NCBI GenBank assembly: GCA_002779455.1
Contig: PEWM01000215.1
Location: forward strand, 1 to 12,513
Direction of reading: 5' to 3'
DNA from: Deltaproteobacteria bacterium CG07_land_8_20_14_0_80_60_11
GTDB lineage: Bacteria > Desulfobacterota > Desulfobaccia > Desulfobaccales > 0-14-0-80-60-11
DNA length: 12,513 bases
The translations under genes were made by a program, and so were the position numbers. Below the pieces are notes generated by a model that had not been told where the DNA came from, made no database searches, and worked only from the letters and a program-made list of their open reading frames with translations. The stretch's first letter is position 1. Each line of letters begins with the position of its first letter. This document shows, piece by piece, positions 5,194 through 12,488 of this stretch.

Positions 5194-6483
5194 TCAGCTC
5201 CGCTTCAGCCAGTACGGGTCTTCCCGGAACCGGGCCGCCGCCCCCAACTCGGCCTCGATGACCAGGAGCCGGTTATACTTGGCGATGCGTTCGGACCGGG
5301 ACACGGACCCGGTCTTGATCTGCCCGACGCCGGTGGCCACCGCCAGGTCGGCGATAAAGCTGTCCTCGGTCTCCCCGGAGCGGTGGGAAATGACGGCGCG
5401 ATAGCCGTAACGCCGGGCCAGGCCGATGGCCTCCAGGGTCTCGGTGACGGTGCCGATCTGGTTGAGTTTGATGAGGATGGCGTTGGCCGCACCCACTTCG
5501 ATGCCGCGTTTTAAGTACTGGACGTTGGTGACGAAGATATCGTCCCCCACCAGTTGCAGCCGGCCGCCCAATTCCTGGGTGAGGTGCACCCAGCCGTCCC
5601 AGTCGTCTTCGCCCAGGCCGTCTTCCAGGGAGACGATGGGGTACCGGGCGGCCAACTCCCGATAGTACTCCGTCATGGCGGCGGCGGACCGGCGGGAACC
5701 ATCGCCTTTTTTGAAGACGTATTGCCCGGCGGCCTTGTCGAAAAACTCCGAGGCCGCCGGGTCCAGGGCCAGGACCACATCTTCCCCGGGACGATACCCC
5801 GCCTGTTCCACGGCCGCCACGATCAGGTCCAGGGCGGCCTCATGGGAGGGCAAATCCGGGGCGAAGCCGCCTTCGTCGCCCACGCCCGTGCCCAGCTTCC
5901 GGGAGGCCAGGACCTTTTTCAGGGTCTGGAACACCTCCGCGGCGATGCGCAGGGCTTCCTTGAAGGAGGGGCCGCCCACCGGCATGATCATAAACTCCTG
6001 AATATCCAGGTTGTTTCCGGCATGGGCCCCGCCGTTGATGACGTTCAGCATGGGCATGGGGAGAGAGGCGGCCCCGGCGCCCCCCAGATAACGGTACAGG
6101 GGCAGGCCGGAGACCGCGGCCCCGGCCCGGGCCACCGCCATGGAGACCGCCAGGATAGCGTTGGCCCCCAACTTGCTCTTGGTGGGGGTGCCGTCCAGCC
6201 GGCACATGGTCTGATCGATCAGGTCCTGCTCCAGGGGGTTGACGCCTTTCAGGGCCGGCTGGATTACTTCATCGACGTGGCTGACGGCCTTCAGCACCCC
6301 CTTGCCCAGGTAGCGGGGGCCGCCGTCCCGCAGTTCCAGGGCCTCGTTCTCGCCGGTGGACGCCCCCGAGGGCACCATGGCCTGGGTGCGGATGCCGTTG
6401 TCCAGCCGGAGTTCGGCCAGCACGGTGGGCTGGCCCCGGGAATCCAGGATTTCTTGGGCGCGGATGGCTTCGATGTGGGGCAT
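5194..6483 (-). CDS. eno: Enolase
   Basis: Phosphopyruvate hydratase of glycolysis and gluconeogenesis, interconverting 2-phosphoglycerate and phosphoenolpyruvate; also an RNA degradosome component in some bacteria. At 429 residues it has normal length. Visible active-site elements are SGASTGENEA (39-48), GGAHAGN with His154, VGDEGGFAP with Glu204, the Mg ligands Asp241 (ALDPA), Glu287 (SLEDGL) and Asp314 (VGDD), the signature ILIKLNQIGTVTET (336-349) with catalytic Lys339, SHRSGET (366-372) and GQIKTG with Lys390. All are intact. ATG 6483 has AGGAGG 4 nt upstream. The gene lies 146 nt after the DUF6600 gene on the same strand. That gap holds GC-rich inverted repeats around 6570-6605 but no T-run, so co-transcription is possible. 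Confidence 0.97.
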   Translation of the reverse strand: MPHIEAIRAQEILDSRGQPTVLAELRLDNGIRTQAMVPSGASTGENEALELRDGGPRYLGKGVLKAVSHVDEVIQPALKGVNPLEQDLIDQTMCRLDGTPTKSKLGANAILAVSMAVARAGAAVSGLPLYRYLGGAGAASLPMPMLNVINGGAHAGNNLDIQEFMIMPVGGPSFKEALRIAAEVFQTLKKVLASRKLGTGVGDEGGFAPDLPSHEAALDLIVAAVEQAGYRPGEDVVLALDPAASEFFDKAAGQYVFKKGDGSRRSAAAMTEYYRELAARYPIVSLEDGLGEDDWDGWVHLTQELGGRLQLVGDDIFVTNVQYLKRGIEVGAANAILIKLNQIGTVTETLEAIGLARRYGYRAVISHRSGETEDSFIADLAVATGVGQIKTGSVSRSERIAKYNRLLVIEAELGAAARFREDPYWLKRS

Positions 6484-6629
6484 ACGTCCTCCTTTCGGGG
6501 AAAATGGCTGCGGCTCCGCCGGGAGCCGTGGTCAATGCGGCCGCCCTCGCCGGGGCGCAATGAGGCCCAGGCCCCGCCCGGTAAGGGGCAGGACCTGGGG
6601 TTAGCCGGCGTCAGCTGGCGCCGGGGCGA

Positions 6630-8495
6630 TTATGGTTGTGGCGGCGGCTTCTTCTTGGGATCTTCCTTCTTTGGCTGTGGTTGGCGTTGTTGTTGCTGCG
6701 GCTGCGGTTGAGGCCGCGGCGCTACCTGGGGCTGAGGCCGCGGCTGGGGCTGAGGCCGCGGCTGCACCTGCGGTTGAGGCCGGGGCTGAGGCCGCGGCTG
6801 CACTTGGGGTTGAGGTTGCGGCCTTGGTTGCACCTGTGGTTGAGGCCGTGGCTGCGGTTGCGGTTGGACCTGAGGCTGAGGCCGCGGTTGCACTTGGGGC
6901 CGCGGCGCTACCTGTGGTTGAGGCCGTGGCTGCGGCTGCGGCTGCGGCCGGGGCTGCACCTGGGGTTGGGGCTGGGGCTGGACCCGAGACGGCGCCTGCG
7001 GCTGCGGTTTTACCTGACCGGGGGCGCCGCCGCGCTGCAGTCCCTGGTGTTCAAGTTCCTGCTGCCGCCGTTGTTCCGGTGCCGGTCCCTTGGCCCCCGG
7101 GGGCAAAGGCGCCGTACCACGTTGGGTGGCCCCTGGAGTAGCCGGGGCAGTTGGGGTCCCAGGCCGGACACCCGGGTGAAATTCTCCGGGTTTGACCTGA
7201 CCGGCTGGCGGGCCACCGGGTTGCACCGGGGCCGGTTTGACCGGGGCCCCAACCTGTCCCGCTTTAGGCGGGGCGCCGGGTTGCCCCGGTCCCGGCTGGG
7301 CCGCCGCCGGTTTGAAGGGCTGCGCCTTCGCCGGTTCGAACCGTTGTTGCGGCGGCAGCTTTTGAATCTGCTGGGTCATTTGGGGAGTCAGGGGCATGGT
7401 GGCCCCGGCGGGCAACCCCGTGCCCGGCAGGCCCCGGCCCGGCTGCAGCGCCGCGGGCTGGACCCGGGGGATAGTGGCGGTGATCCGGGGGACGTTTTTA
7501 GGCGGCGGCACGAAGTTGGGCCGGTTCAGGTTAACCTGGGCCAGTTTGACATTTGACGTCAACTGGGGTGGCGGCAGGCGGTGGCCCTGGGCCAGGGCCG
7601 GCGGGATAATCTGCCTGACATAACCGTGGCGGTCGACCACCCCCCGGGGCGGCACCACATTGTGAATCCGGGTGAGGTTATTGGAGTTCTTGATGATAGT
7701 CTGGTTGATGACCGTCCGGTTGATGTTGGTGACCCGGGAGATGTACGCCGCCGAGGGGCCCATGTTATAGTAGCCGGCGCCGAATCGCCGGCCGCCGAAA
7801 AAAGCCGGGGGGTAATAGGCCGGGGTGGCGTAGGCCGGGATGAACACCGTCCGGGAAAAGAATACCGGCACATAGGCCGGGGGTACCAGGATCCCGGAGC
7901 TCATATAGGAATAGCCCGGCGTGTAGGGCTGCCCGAAACCCAGCAGAAACTGGGCCGCCCTGGCGAAAATCCACAGGGGCGAGGTCATCGCATCCGTCAC
8001 CGGGCTTCCCTGGTAATAGGACGGCGGGGCGTAGGACGGCGGCGGCTCATAGTTGGGAGGCGGGGTGGGGGCCCAGCCGACATACGAGGTCTCTACCGGC
8101 TCGCTTTCGGGACTGGAGCGCCACTCCACCGTGGCGGGGTACCAGGTGCGCCCCGGCACCCAGACCCAGCCGTTGCCCTCAGTGGGCATCCAGTTGCCGT
8201 AGTGGTAGGTGGCCCAGCCCCACGGTTCCTCGGACTCGAAGACATTGCCGCCGGTGGTGGGCACCCAGCGGCCGTTGGTATAGGGCCGCCAGTCCTCCGG
8301 CACCTGAGAAGGGCGCCATACCGGCCCATACTTTTCGTATTCCACCCATTGCCCGTATTGGGACAGGTCGTCGTAAAACATGGCCACATCTTCGGACGCG
8401 GCCCCGGCGGCCCCGGTGAATCCGGGACTCAGAACCAAAGCGAACGCCAGGGCCAGGGCGGCCATGAATCCCCAAGGCCGTTGTCTTGATATCAT
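6630..8495 (-). CDS. Secreted DUF6600-type protein with Pro/Gln/Arg tail
   Basis: A 621-residue exported protein. A signal peptide covers about 1-32, ending AAGA before ASEDV. Residues about 36-145 have the Trp/Tyr/Gly-rich pattern of DUF6600: FYDDLSQYGQWVEYEKYGPVW, WRPYTNGRWVPT, PWGWATYHYGNWM and GWVWVPGRTWYPATVEW. From about 145 to 250 it is rich in Pro and Tyr, including two hydrophobic stretches; 250-345 is moderately basic and Asn-rich (NINRTVINQTIIKN). From 345 on it is disordered: Pro/Gly/Ala-rich to 500, then a PQ/PR repeat tract (502-608) and a lysine-rich end. ATG 8495 has AGGAG 7 nt upstream. A cell-envelope or periplasmic role is likely; the biochemical function is unknown to me. 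It has its own promoter and a structured leader. Confidence 0.82.
   Translation of the reverse strand: MISRQRPWGFMAALALAFALVLSPGFTGAAGAASEDVAMFYDDLSQYGQWVEYEKYGPVWRPSQVPEDWRPYTNGRWVPTTGGNVFESEEPWGWATYHYGNWMPTEGNGWVWVPGRTWYPATVEWRSSPESEPVETSYVGWAPTPPPNYEPPPSYAPPSYYQGSPVTDAMTSPLWIFARAAQFLLGFGQPYTPGYSYMSSGILVPPAYVPVFFSRTVFIPAYATPAYYPPAFFGGRRFGAGYYNMGPSAAYISRVTNINRTVINQTIIKNSNNLTRIHNVVPPRGVVDRHGYVRQIIPPALAQGHRLPPPQLTSNVKLAQVNLNRPNFVPPPKNVPRITATIPRVQPAALQPGRGLPGTGLPAGATMPLTPQMTQQIQKLPPQQRFEPAKAQPFKPAAAQPGPGQPGAPPKAGQVGAPVKPAPVQPGGPPAGQVKPGEFHPGVRPGTPTAPATPGATQRGTAPLPPGAKGPAPEQRRQQELEHQGLQRGGAPGQVKPQPQAPSRVQPQPQPQVQPRPQPQPQPRPQPQVAPRPQVQPRPQPQVQPQPQPRPQPQVQPRPQPQPQVQPRPQPRPQPQVQPRPQPQPRPQPQVAPRPQPQPQQQQRQPQPKKEDPKKKPPPQP
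6672..6992 (-). repeat. Coding tandem repeat, PQ/PR units
   Basis: Residues 502-608 of the DUF6600 protein are built from short units such as VQPRPQPQ, VAPRPQ and PRPQPQ, with Pro at about every second position. At DNA level the repeats are imperfect, with third-position changes, so they are old enough to have diverged. The + strand shows long false frames of Ala/Val or Arg/Leu across this tract. Such repeats often vary in copy number between strains. Confidence 0.85.
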
Positions 8496-8599
8496 TGACG
8501 TACTCCTTCATGCGTAACGGGTATTATGCTACCCGGAGGCCGGGAGCGGCCATCCGTTCCTATCAGAAAAACCGCACTGCGGTTGTGGATTGCTCCCAA
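8492..8599 (-). CDS. Possible 35-codon leader ORF before the DUF6600 gene
   Basis: An open frame from TTG 8599 ends in TGA (8494-8492) that overlaps the DUF6600 ATG as ATGA. About 10 nt before the TTG lies a perfect TAAGGAGGTG Shine-Dalgarno (8617-8608). The predicted peptide begins LGAIHNRSAVFLIGTDG if decoded literally and matches nothing I know. The TTG start and slightly long spacing make this speculative. Confidence 0.25.
   Translation of the reverse strand: MGAIHNRSAVFLIGTDGRSRPPGSIIPVTHEGVRQ
8518..8535 (-). promoter_or_regulatory. Hairpin before the DUF6600 ribosome-binding site
   Basis: CGGGTA (8518-8523) and TACCCG (8530-8535) form a perfect 6-bp stem with a 6-nt loop, 10-15 bases upstream of the AGGAG. 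It may shape ribosome access. Confidence 0.35.
8567..8584 (-). terminator. Terminator-like hairpin in the DUF6600 leader
   Basis: AACCGCACTGCGGTT (8570-8584) is a perfect palindrome. Read on the - strand it is AACCGCA-G-TGCGGTT, whose final Ts run into a five-T tract (8571-8567). The stem is short, so it could be a weak terminator or attenuator between the promoter and the gene. Confidence 0.4.
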
Positions 8600-8637
8600 A
8601 AATCCAGCACCTCCTTATTCTGGGAGTCGCGTTTTAC

Positions 8638-8664
8638 ATTATATTAGACATGCGTCCCGTTCAA
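8638..8664 (-). promoter_or_regulatory. Promoter of the DUF6600 gene
   Basis: A perfect TATAAT (8643-8638 on the - strand) has TTGAAC (8664-8659) 15 bp upstream, in the only AT-rich patch between the amidotransferase and DUF6600 genes. The start point near 8631 gives a leader of about 135 nt. Confidence 0.55.
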
Positions 8665-8744
8665 TGTATTAAAAATTTTTTGCAAATTCTTGGCGCGGGC
8701 CAAAGATAACCGGAAGCCGGAGGAAATATCCCGGCCCGGAGGCT

Positions 8745-9491
8745 TCAGGGGAGCAGGTCGGCCGACAGGACCAGGTCGCCCCCGGCGATGAGCAGCAGCC
8801 GGCCCCCGCGGCCCTCCCCCGCCGCCAGTTTCTGCCAGTTTTCCGAGCTGAGGCCCTCCTCGATGGTGGTGAGGAGCAGGGCGTCCTCCAGCTTTTCGCT
8901 GCCCTTGAGCATCAGGAATTGCCGGTGGTTGGTGAAAGCCCAGATAACCTGACCGTTGGTGAGGAGAAAATTGTATTTGCCGGGGTAAAGCTGGAGCAGT
9001 TGAACCAGGGCCTCCCGGAGGATAACGTCGAACGGGGTTTTAGGCCGCCGGGGCTCGGCGTCGGCAAAATAATCCCGCAAGAACTCGAAGGTTCGGGCCG
9101 AGTCGCTGGCCGCCTCCAACACCGGGGTGTGGGAACTGACGTAGGGCTCGATGGCCGGGGCCTTGCCGTTGTGGGCGAAAATCCAGGACTGGCCCCAAAA
9201 AGGGAGGACAAAGGGGTGAGCGTGACACTCGTCCACCTGACCGCTGGTTTTGTACCGGATGTGGGCCAGAATAATAGGACTGTTGACCACCCGGGCCAGC
9301 CGCTGGAAGGCAACGTGGAGCCGGCCGTCGGCGAACACCTGGTCGCCGGATTTCTCCACCACCGGGACGCGGTGGCGAAAAAACCCGATACCCCAGCCAT
9401 GTACGTTTTGCCGCCCCCGGACCGCGAACAGCGGCAGCGAGGTGGCCGCGGTGTAATGCTGCGCCGCCGACAGGGCGAAAAGATCACACAT
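8745..9491 (-). CDS. Class II glutamine amidotransferase (YafJ-like), intact site
   Basis: A 248-residue protein with the N-terminal nucleophile fold of class II amidotransferases, which release ammonia from glutamine. Cys2 follows the initiator Met as required for the catalytic N-terminal Cys. Also visible are HGWGIGFF (31-38), AHIRYKTSG with Arg79 (glutamine carboxylate binding), CHAHPF (89-94), FAHNG (105-109; Asn108-Gly109 oxyanion element) and ASDSAR with Asp130. No synthase domain is attached, so the acceptor is unknown; stand-alone members include E. coli YafJ. The ATG shares one base with the stop of the paralogue upstream (TGATG), indicating coupled translation. No separate ribosome-binding site of note. 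Last gene of the recQ unit; no clear terminator follows. Confidence 0.85.
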   Translation of the reverse strand: MCDLFALSAAQHYTAATSLPLFAVRGRQNVHGWGIGFFRHRVPVVEKSGDQVFADGRLHVAFQRLARVVNSPIILAHIRYKTSGQVDECHAHPFVLPFWGQSWIFAHNGKAPAIEPYVSSHTPVLEAASDSARTFEFLRDYFADAEPRRPKTPFDVILREALVQLLQLYPGKYNFLLTNGQVIWAFTNHRQFLMLKGSEKLEDALLLTTIEEGLSSENWQKLAAGEGRGGRLLLIAGGDLVLSADLLP

Positions 9492-10234
9492 CAGACCTGT
9501 CCCAGGTGGAGGAGGTCGGCCCCGGAAATGATGAGGATCTGGCCGTGCCGCACATCCTCATTGGCGTAGGCGCACCAGTGTTCCGGGTATCGGGTCAGGC
9601 CCCCCGACACCGTGGTCAGCACCACGGATTCGCCCCGGGCCTCCGGCGGGTGGTAGGTGAGGATCTCCCCATGGTTGAGAAAGGCGAAGAGCACCGTTTC
9701 GTTGGCCAGGAAAAAGGCGTATTCCCCGGGATACTGGCTGATCAGCTGCTTGCAGGCCGCCGCCAGGCCCTGGTAGAGACTGTGTTCCGGCGAGGCCCCC
9801 TGATGCGCTTCCAACCCGTCCCGGATGAACTCGAAGACCCGGGCGGCCAGGAGCCGCTCCCGCATCAGGGGCCTGGGGCTGTCATAGCCGTGGCCTCCCC
9901 GGGCTTCCCCGGTAAAGCTGAAGAGCCAGTGGTGGTCCAGGAAATGGTCGGTGAGGGGCTGAGCCAGGGATTCCTGCTGATGCCCGGCCTTGGGGCAGCG
10001 GATGTGGGAGATGATGATGCGGCTGCCGATCACCCGGGCCAGGCGCTGAAAGCTGTTATGCACCACGTTCCCCTCGTAGATGCCTTCACAGGATTTTTCG
10101 ATGTGCACCTGTCCATCCCGGAAAAAACCGATACCCCAGCCGCTCATGTTGGCCCGGGCCTTGTCGGCAAACAGCGGCAGGTAGTCCTGGGCCGTGTAGT
10201 GCTGGCCCGCCGACATGGCAAAGAGTTCACACAT
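9491..10234 (-). CDS. Class II amidotransferase paralogue, degenerate site
   Basis: A 247-residue paralogue of the next gene, aligning without gaps over the first 109 residues. Shared are MC-LFA-SA-QHYTA (1-15), GWGIGFFR (32-39), FQRLARV (62-68) and HIR (77-79), so Cys2 and Arg79 remain. However FAHNG is replaced by FSFTG (105-109, Asn108 to Thr), CHAHPF by SLAQPL (89-94), and the SDS segment with the substrate-binding Asp is gone (LLAAR at 128-132). This suggests loss of glutaminase activity and a possible pseudoenzyme or heteromer partner; altered chemistry is also possible. ATG 10234 has GGAGGAG about 8 nt upstream. It starts 30 nt after recQ and overlaps the intact paralogue by one base. 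Codon use is GC-rich, unlike recQ. Confidence 0.82.
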   Translation of the reverse strand: MCELFAMSAGQHYTAQDYLPLFADKARANMSGWGIGFFRDGQVHIEKSCEGIYEGNVVHNSFQRLARVIGSRIIISHIRCPKAGHQQESLAQPLTDHFLDHHWLFSFTGEARGGHGYDSPRPLMRERLLAARVFEFIRDGLEAHQGASPEHSLYQGLAAACKQLISQYPGEYAFFLANETVLFAFLNHGEILTYHPPEARGESVVLTTVSGGLTRYPEHWCAYANEDVRHGQILIISGADLLHLGQV

Positions 10235-10264
10235 GGCTTAACTCCTCCCGCAGAGGTTCAACAT

Positions 10265-12409
10265 CTACAATTTTAAGAATAGCCTGGCTATTCTTAATTC
10301 TTCGTATGAAAATTGCTCGCCCAGCATTTCCCGAACGGGCGACAAAGCTGTCCCACCGGATTCTTGAAATGCGGCTTTTATGGTTGCGAAGCGCTCGACC
10401 GGGGGCCTTAAATAATCGATATCAATTTTTTCTCCGCTGCTGACCAACTTTTCAATATGAGCTGCTATGGTCCCGGTCGAAAGACCTCTCAGACTCACCA
10501 TTTTCTCAATTGACATTTTTTGCAGAACCAATTTTTTGGTTTCCAGATGGGTCGGTCCGAGACGATTTGCCCGGTGCGGCCTGGCCGATCTTTTCACGGG
10601 AACATCTTTTTCGCTGAGATTATTTTCCTTGGCGTAGGTTTGAATAACCTCCGTAAATATTTGGCCGTATTGTTTAAGCTTTTCCGCCCCCACGCCGCTG
10701 ATTCTTGAAAAGTTCTCCTCGCTCTGCGGCAGATAAAAAGCCATCTGGCGCAGAGCCAGATCGTCAAAGACGACATACGGGGGAACCCCTTGTTCATCGG
10801 CGATTTTTTTGCGCCAGACACGCAGTGTCTCAAATAGCTCCCTATCGTATCCGGCTTCAAACTCATCACTTGGTTGAGATAATTTGGCGATAGATTTGAA
10901 CTTGGGTAAATGAATTTCTTCCCGCTTTTTCAAAAATTCATTGCCCCGCGGGCTTAATTCAAGGATCGGATATTCATCGCCGCTTTTTACGATCAGCTTT
11001 CTGGAAAGCAATTGACTGATGATGCGTCTTAAATCTTCCTTGGAAAAATCATCAACAATACCGTATACCGACAAGTTATGATGATCACGTTCAATGATTT
11101 TCTTATTCTTTGCCCCGTGTAGTACATCGATAATATAATTTATCCCAAACCGTTGCCCGGTTCGGATAATAGCCGACATAATTTTTTGGCTGATTATGGT
11201 TGCATCAATTTCTTTTTTCGGCGAAAGACAAATATCGCATCCGCCGCATTTTTCATGTTGATAATCTTCTCCGAAATATGCAAGTAAATAATGACGGCGG
11301 CAGGTTGTTAGCTCGCAATATTCAACCATCTGGTCGAGCTTCCGATAGGCATTTTTCCGCTCGGCCTCACTTTCTATCTGCCGGATAAAATACTGCTGTT
11401 TAATGGTATCCGCGTAAGAGTAGAAAAGAACGCACTGGCTCGGAAGTCCGTCGCGTCCGGCGCGCCCCGTTTCCTGGTAGTAGCCTTCAATTGATTTCGG
11501 CAGATGATAGTGAATCACCAAACGTATATCCGGCTTGTCAATGCCCATCCCGAAGGCAATCGTGGCGACGATAATTTGCGCTTCGTCGCGGATGAATTTC
11601 TCTTGATTGGTTCGGCGCGCCTCGCTTTCCAGCCCGGCGTGATAAGGCAGCGCCTTAAACCCCTCCTGGCGCAAATCCGCCGCCAGATGCTCGGTGTCTT
11701 TTCTCGAAAAACAATAAATGATCGCGGATTCATGCTGTTGTTCCCGCAATAGATTAATCAGTTGGTCGTAAGAATTTTTTTTGGGAAGCACTGCATACGA
11801 TAGATTGGGGCGGTTGAAGCTGGAGATAAATATTTTCGCTTTAGCGAGTGACAACTGGCAGATGATATCTTCCCGCACCTTCTTGGTGGCAGTGGCGGTA
11901 AGAGCCATCGCCGGGACCTCGGGGAAGATATTTCTCAGCATGATGAGGTTACGGTAATCGGGACGGAAATCATGCCCCCATTCGCTGATACAGTGGGATT
12001 CGTCAATAGCAATCAGACTGACGGTAATGGTCTTCAAGAACAGCTGAAATTCAGGCAAAATCAAGCGTTCCGGCGCGGCGTACAGGATTTTTATGTTCCC
12101 CCGGCGCGCCTCCGCCTGAATTTGGTCAATTTCGGGGCGAGTTAACGTGCTATTGATGAATTCAGCCGGAATGCCGTTAGCCTTGAGGGCGTCCACCTGG
12201 TCTTTCATCAGGGCGATGAGAGGTGAAATAACCAGGGTCACTCCCGGCATCATGAGCGCCGGCAATTGAAAGCACAGCGACTTGCCGCCGCCGGTAGGCA
12301 TCAGCACAAAAGCATCTTTCCCGGAAATCACGCAATCAATAATCTCCTCCTGCAAAGGGCGGAACTGATCAAAACCGAAATGGGTTTTAAGAAGTAATAC
12401 AGGTTTCAT
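10265..12409 (-). CDS. recQ: RecQ-family ATP-dependent DNA helicase
   Basis: A 714-residue 3'-5' DNA helicase. Helicase motifs: Walker A MPTGGGKS (37-44), DESH (136-139) in place of DEAH, ALTATAT (169-175), the second RecA-like domain with GIIYC-like AIIYC (229-233), and QETGRAGRDG (312-321). The RecQ-Ct zinc module has Cys370, Cys388, Cys391 and Cys394, followed by a winged helix (about 402-510). An HRDC domain spans about 521-595 (LFETLRVWRKKIADEQGVPPYVVFDD). The C-terminal 620-714 region looks like an added helix-turn-helix domain (RGLSTGTIAAHIEKL), seen in some longer RecQ proteins. Met 12409 is chosen because FGFDQFRPLQEEII follows at the normal distance; an extension to 12481 would run through dispersed repeats. 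Base composition is clearly more AT-rich than the neighbours, suggesting transfer. The helicase acts in recombination and replication-fork repair. Confidence 0.95.
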   Translation of the reverse strand: MKPVLLLKTHFGFDQFRPLQEEIIDCVISGKDAFVLMPTGGGKSLCFQLPALMMPGVTLVISPLIALMKDQVDALKANGIPAEFINSTLTRPEIDQIQAEARRGNIKILYAAPERLILPEFQLFLKTITVSLIAIDESHCISEWGHDFRPDYRNLIMLRNIFPEVPAMALTATATKKVREDIICQLSLAKAKIFISSFNRPNLSYAVLPKKNSYDQLINLLREQQHESAIIYCFSRKDTEHLAADLRQEGFKALPYHAGLESEARRTNQEKFIRDEAQIIVATIAFGMGIDKPDIRLVIHYHLPKSIEGYYQETGRAGRDGLPSQCVLFYSYADTIKQQYFIRQIESEAERKNAYRKLDQMVEYCELTTCRRHYLLAYFGEDYQHEKCGGCDICLSPKKEIDATIISQKIMSAIIRTGQRFGINYIIDVLHGAKNKKIIERDHHNLSVYGIVDDFSKEDLRRIISQLLSRKLIVKSGDEYPILELSPRGNEFLKKREEIHLPKFKSIAKLSQPSDEFEAGYDRELFETLRVWRKKIADEQGVPPYVVFDDLALRQMAFYLPQSEENFSRISGVGAEKLKQYGQIFTEVIQTYAKENNLSEKDVPVKRSARPHRANRLGPTHLETKKLVLQKMSIEKMVSLRGLSTGTIAAHIEKLVSSGEKIDIDYLRPPVERFATIKAAFQESGGTALSPVREMLGEQFSYEELRIARLFLKL
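10273..10297. repeat. 25-bp perfect palindrome at the recQ 3' end
   Basis: TTAAGAATAGCC (10273-10284) and its exact reverse complement GGCTATTCTTAA (10286-10297) flank a single T. It encodes the last residues of RecQ (LRIARLFL) and lies 40-60 bases before the next gene. No T-run follows, so it is not a standard terminator; an operator, RNA hairpin or processing site is possible. Confidence 0.7.
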
Positions 12410-12440
12410 CGGAACACCTGAAACTATGGAAAGTCGGTGG

Positions 12441-12488
12441 GGCGGGCCTCCCCGCCCGCCTTTGGTGGCACAGGTTTTCAACCTGTGC
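12441..12488. repeat. Palindromic repeat cluster upstream of recQ
   Basis: Two hairpins lie side by side: GGCGGGC (12441-12447) with GCCCGCC (12454-12460), then GGTG leading into GCACAGGTT (12468-12476) with AACCTGTGC (12480-12488). The second has the same GGTGGCACAG start as the element at 106-133 but a different stem, so it is a diverged relative. The cluster fills the recQ upstream region, and no clear promoter is visible there. Confidence 0.6.

Noticed and set aside
4986..5261. + strand frame beginning MKKAPLLAVIV, signal-peptide-like
   Set aside because: No ribosome-binding site, and its second half is antisense to the end of eno.
5554..6711. 385-codon + strand frame opposite enolase
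   Set aside because: Enolase on the - strand is complete with all active-site residues; the + frame is an effect of high GC content.
6632..7556. Long + strand frames rich in Ala/Val or Arg/Leu
   Set aside because: They are the antisense image of the PQ/PR repeat tract of the DUF6600 gene, which has a signal peptide, a known domain pattern and a ribosome-binding site.
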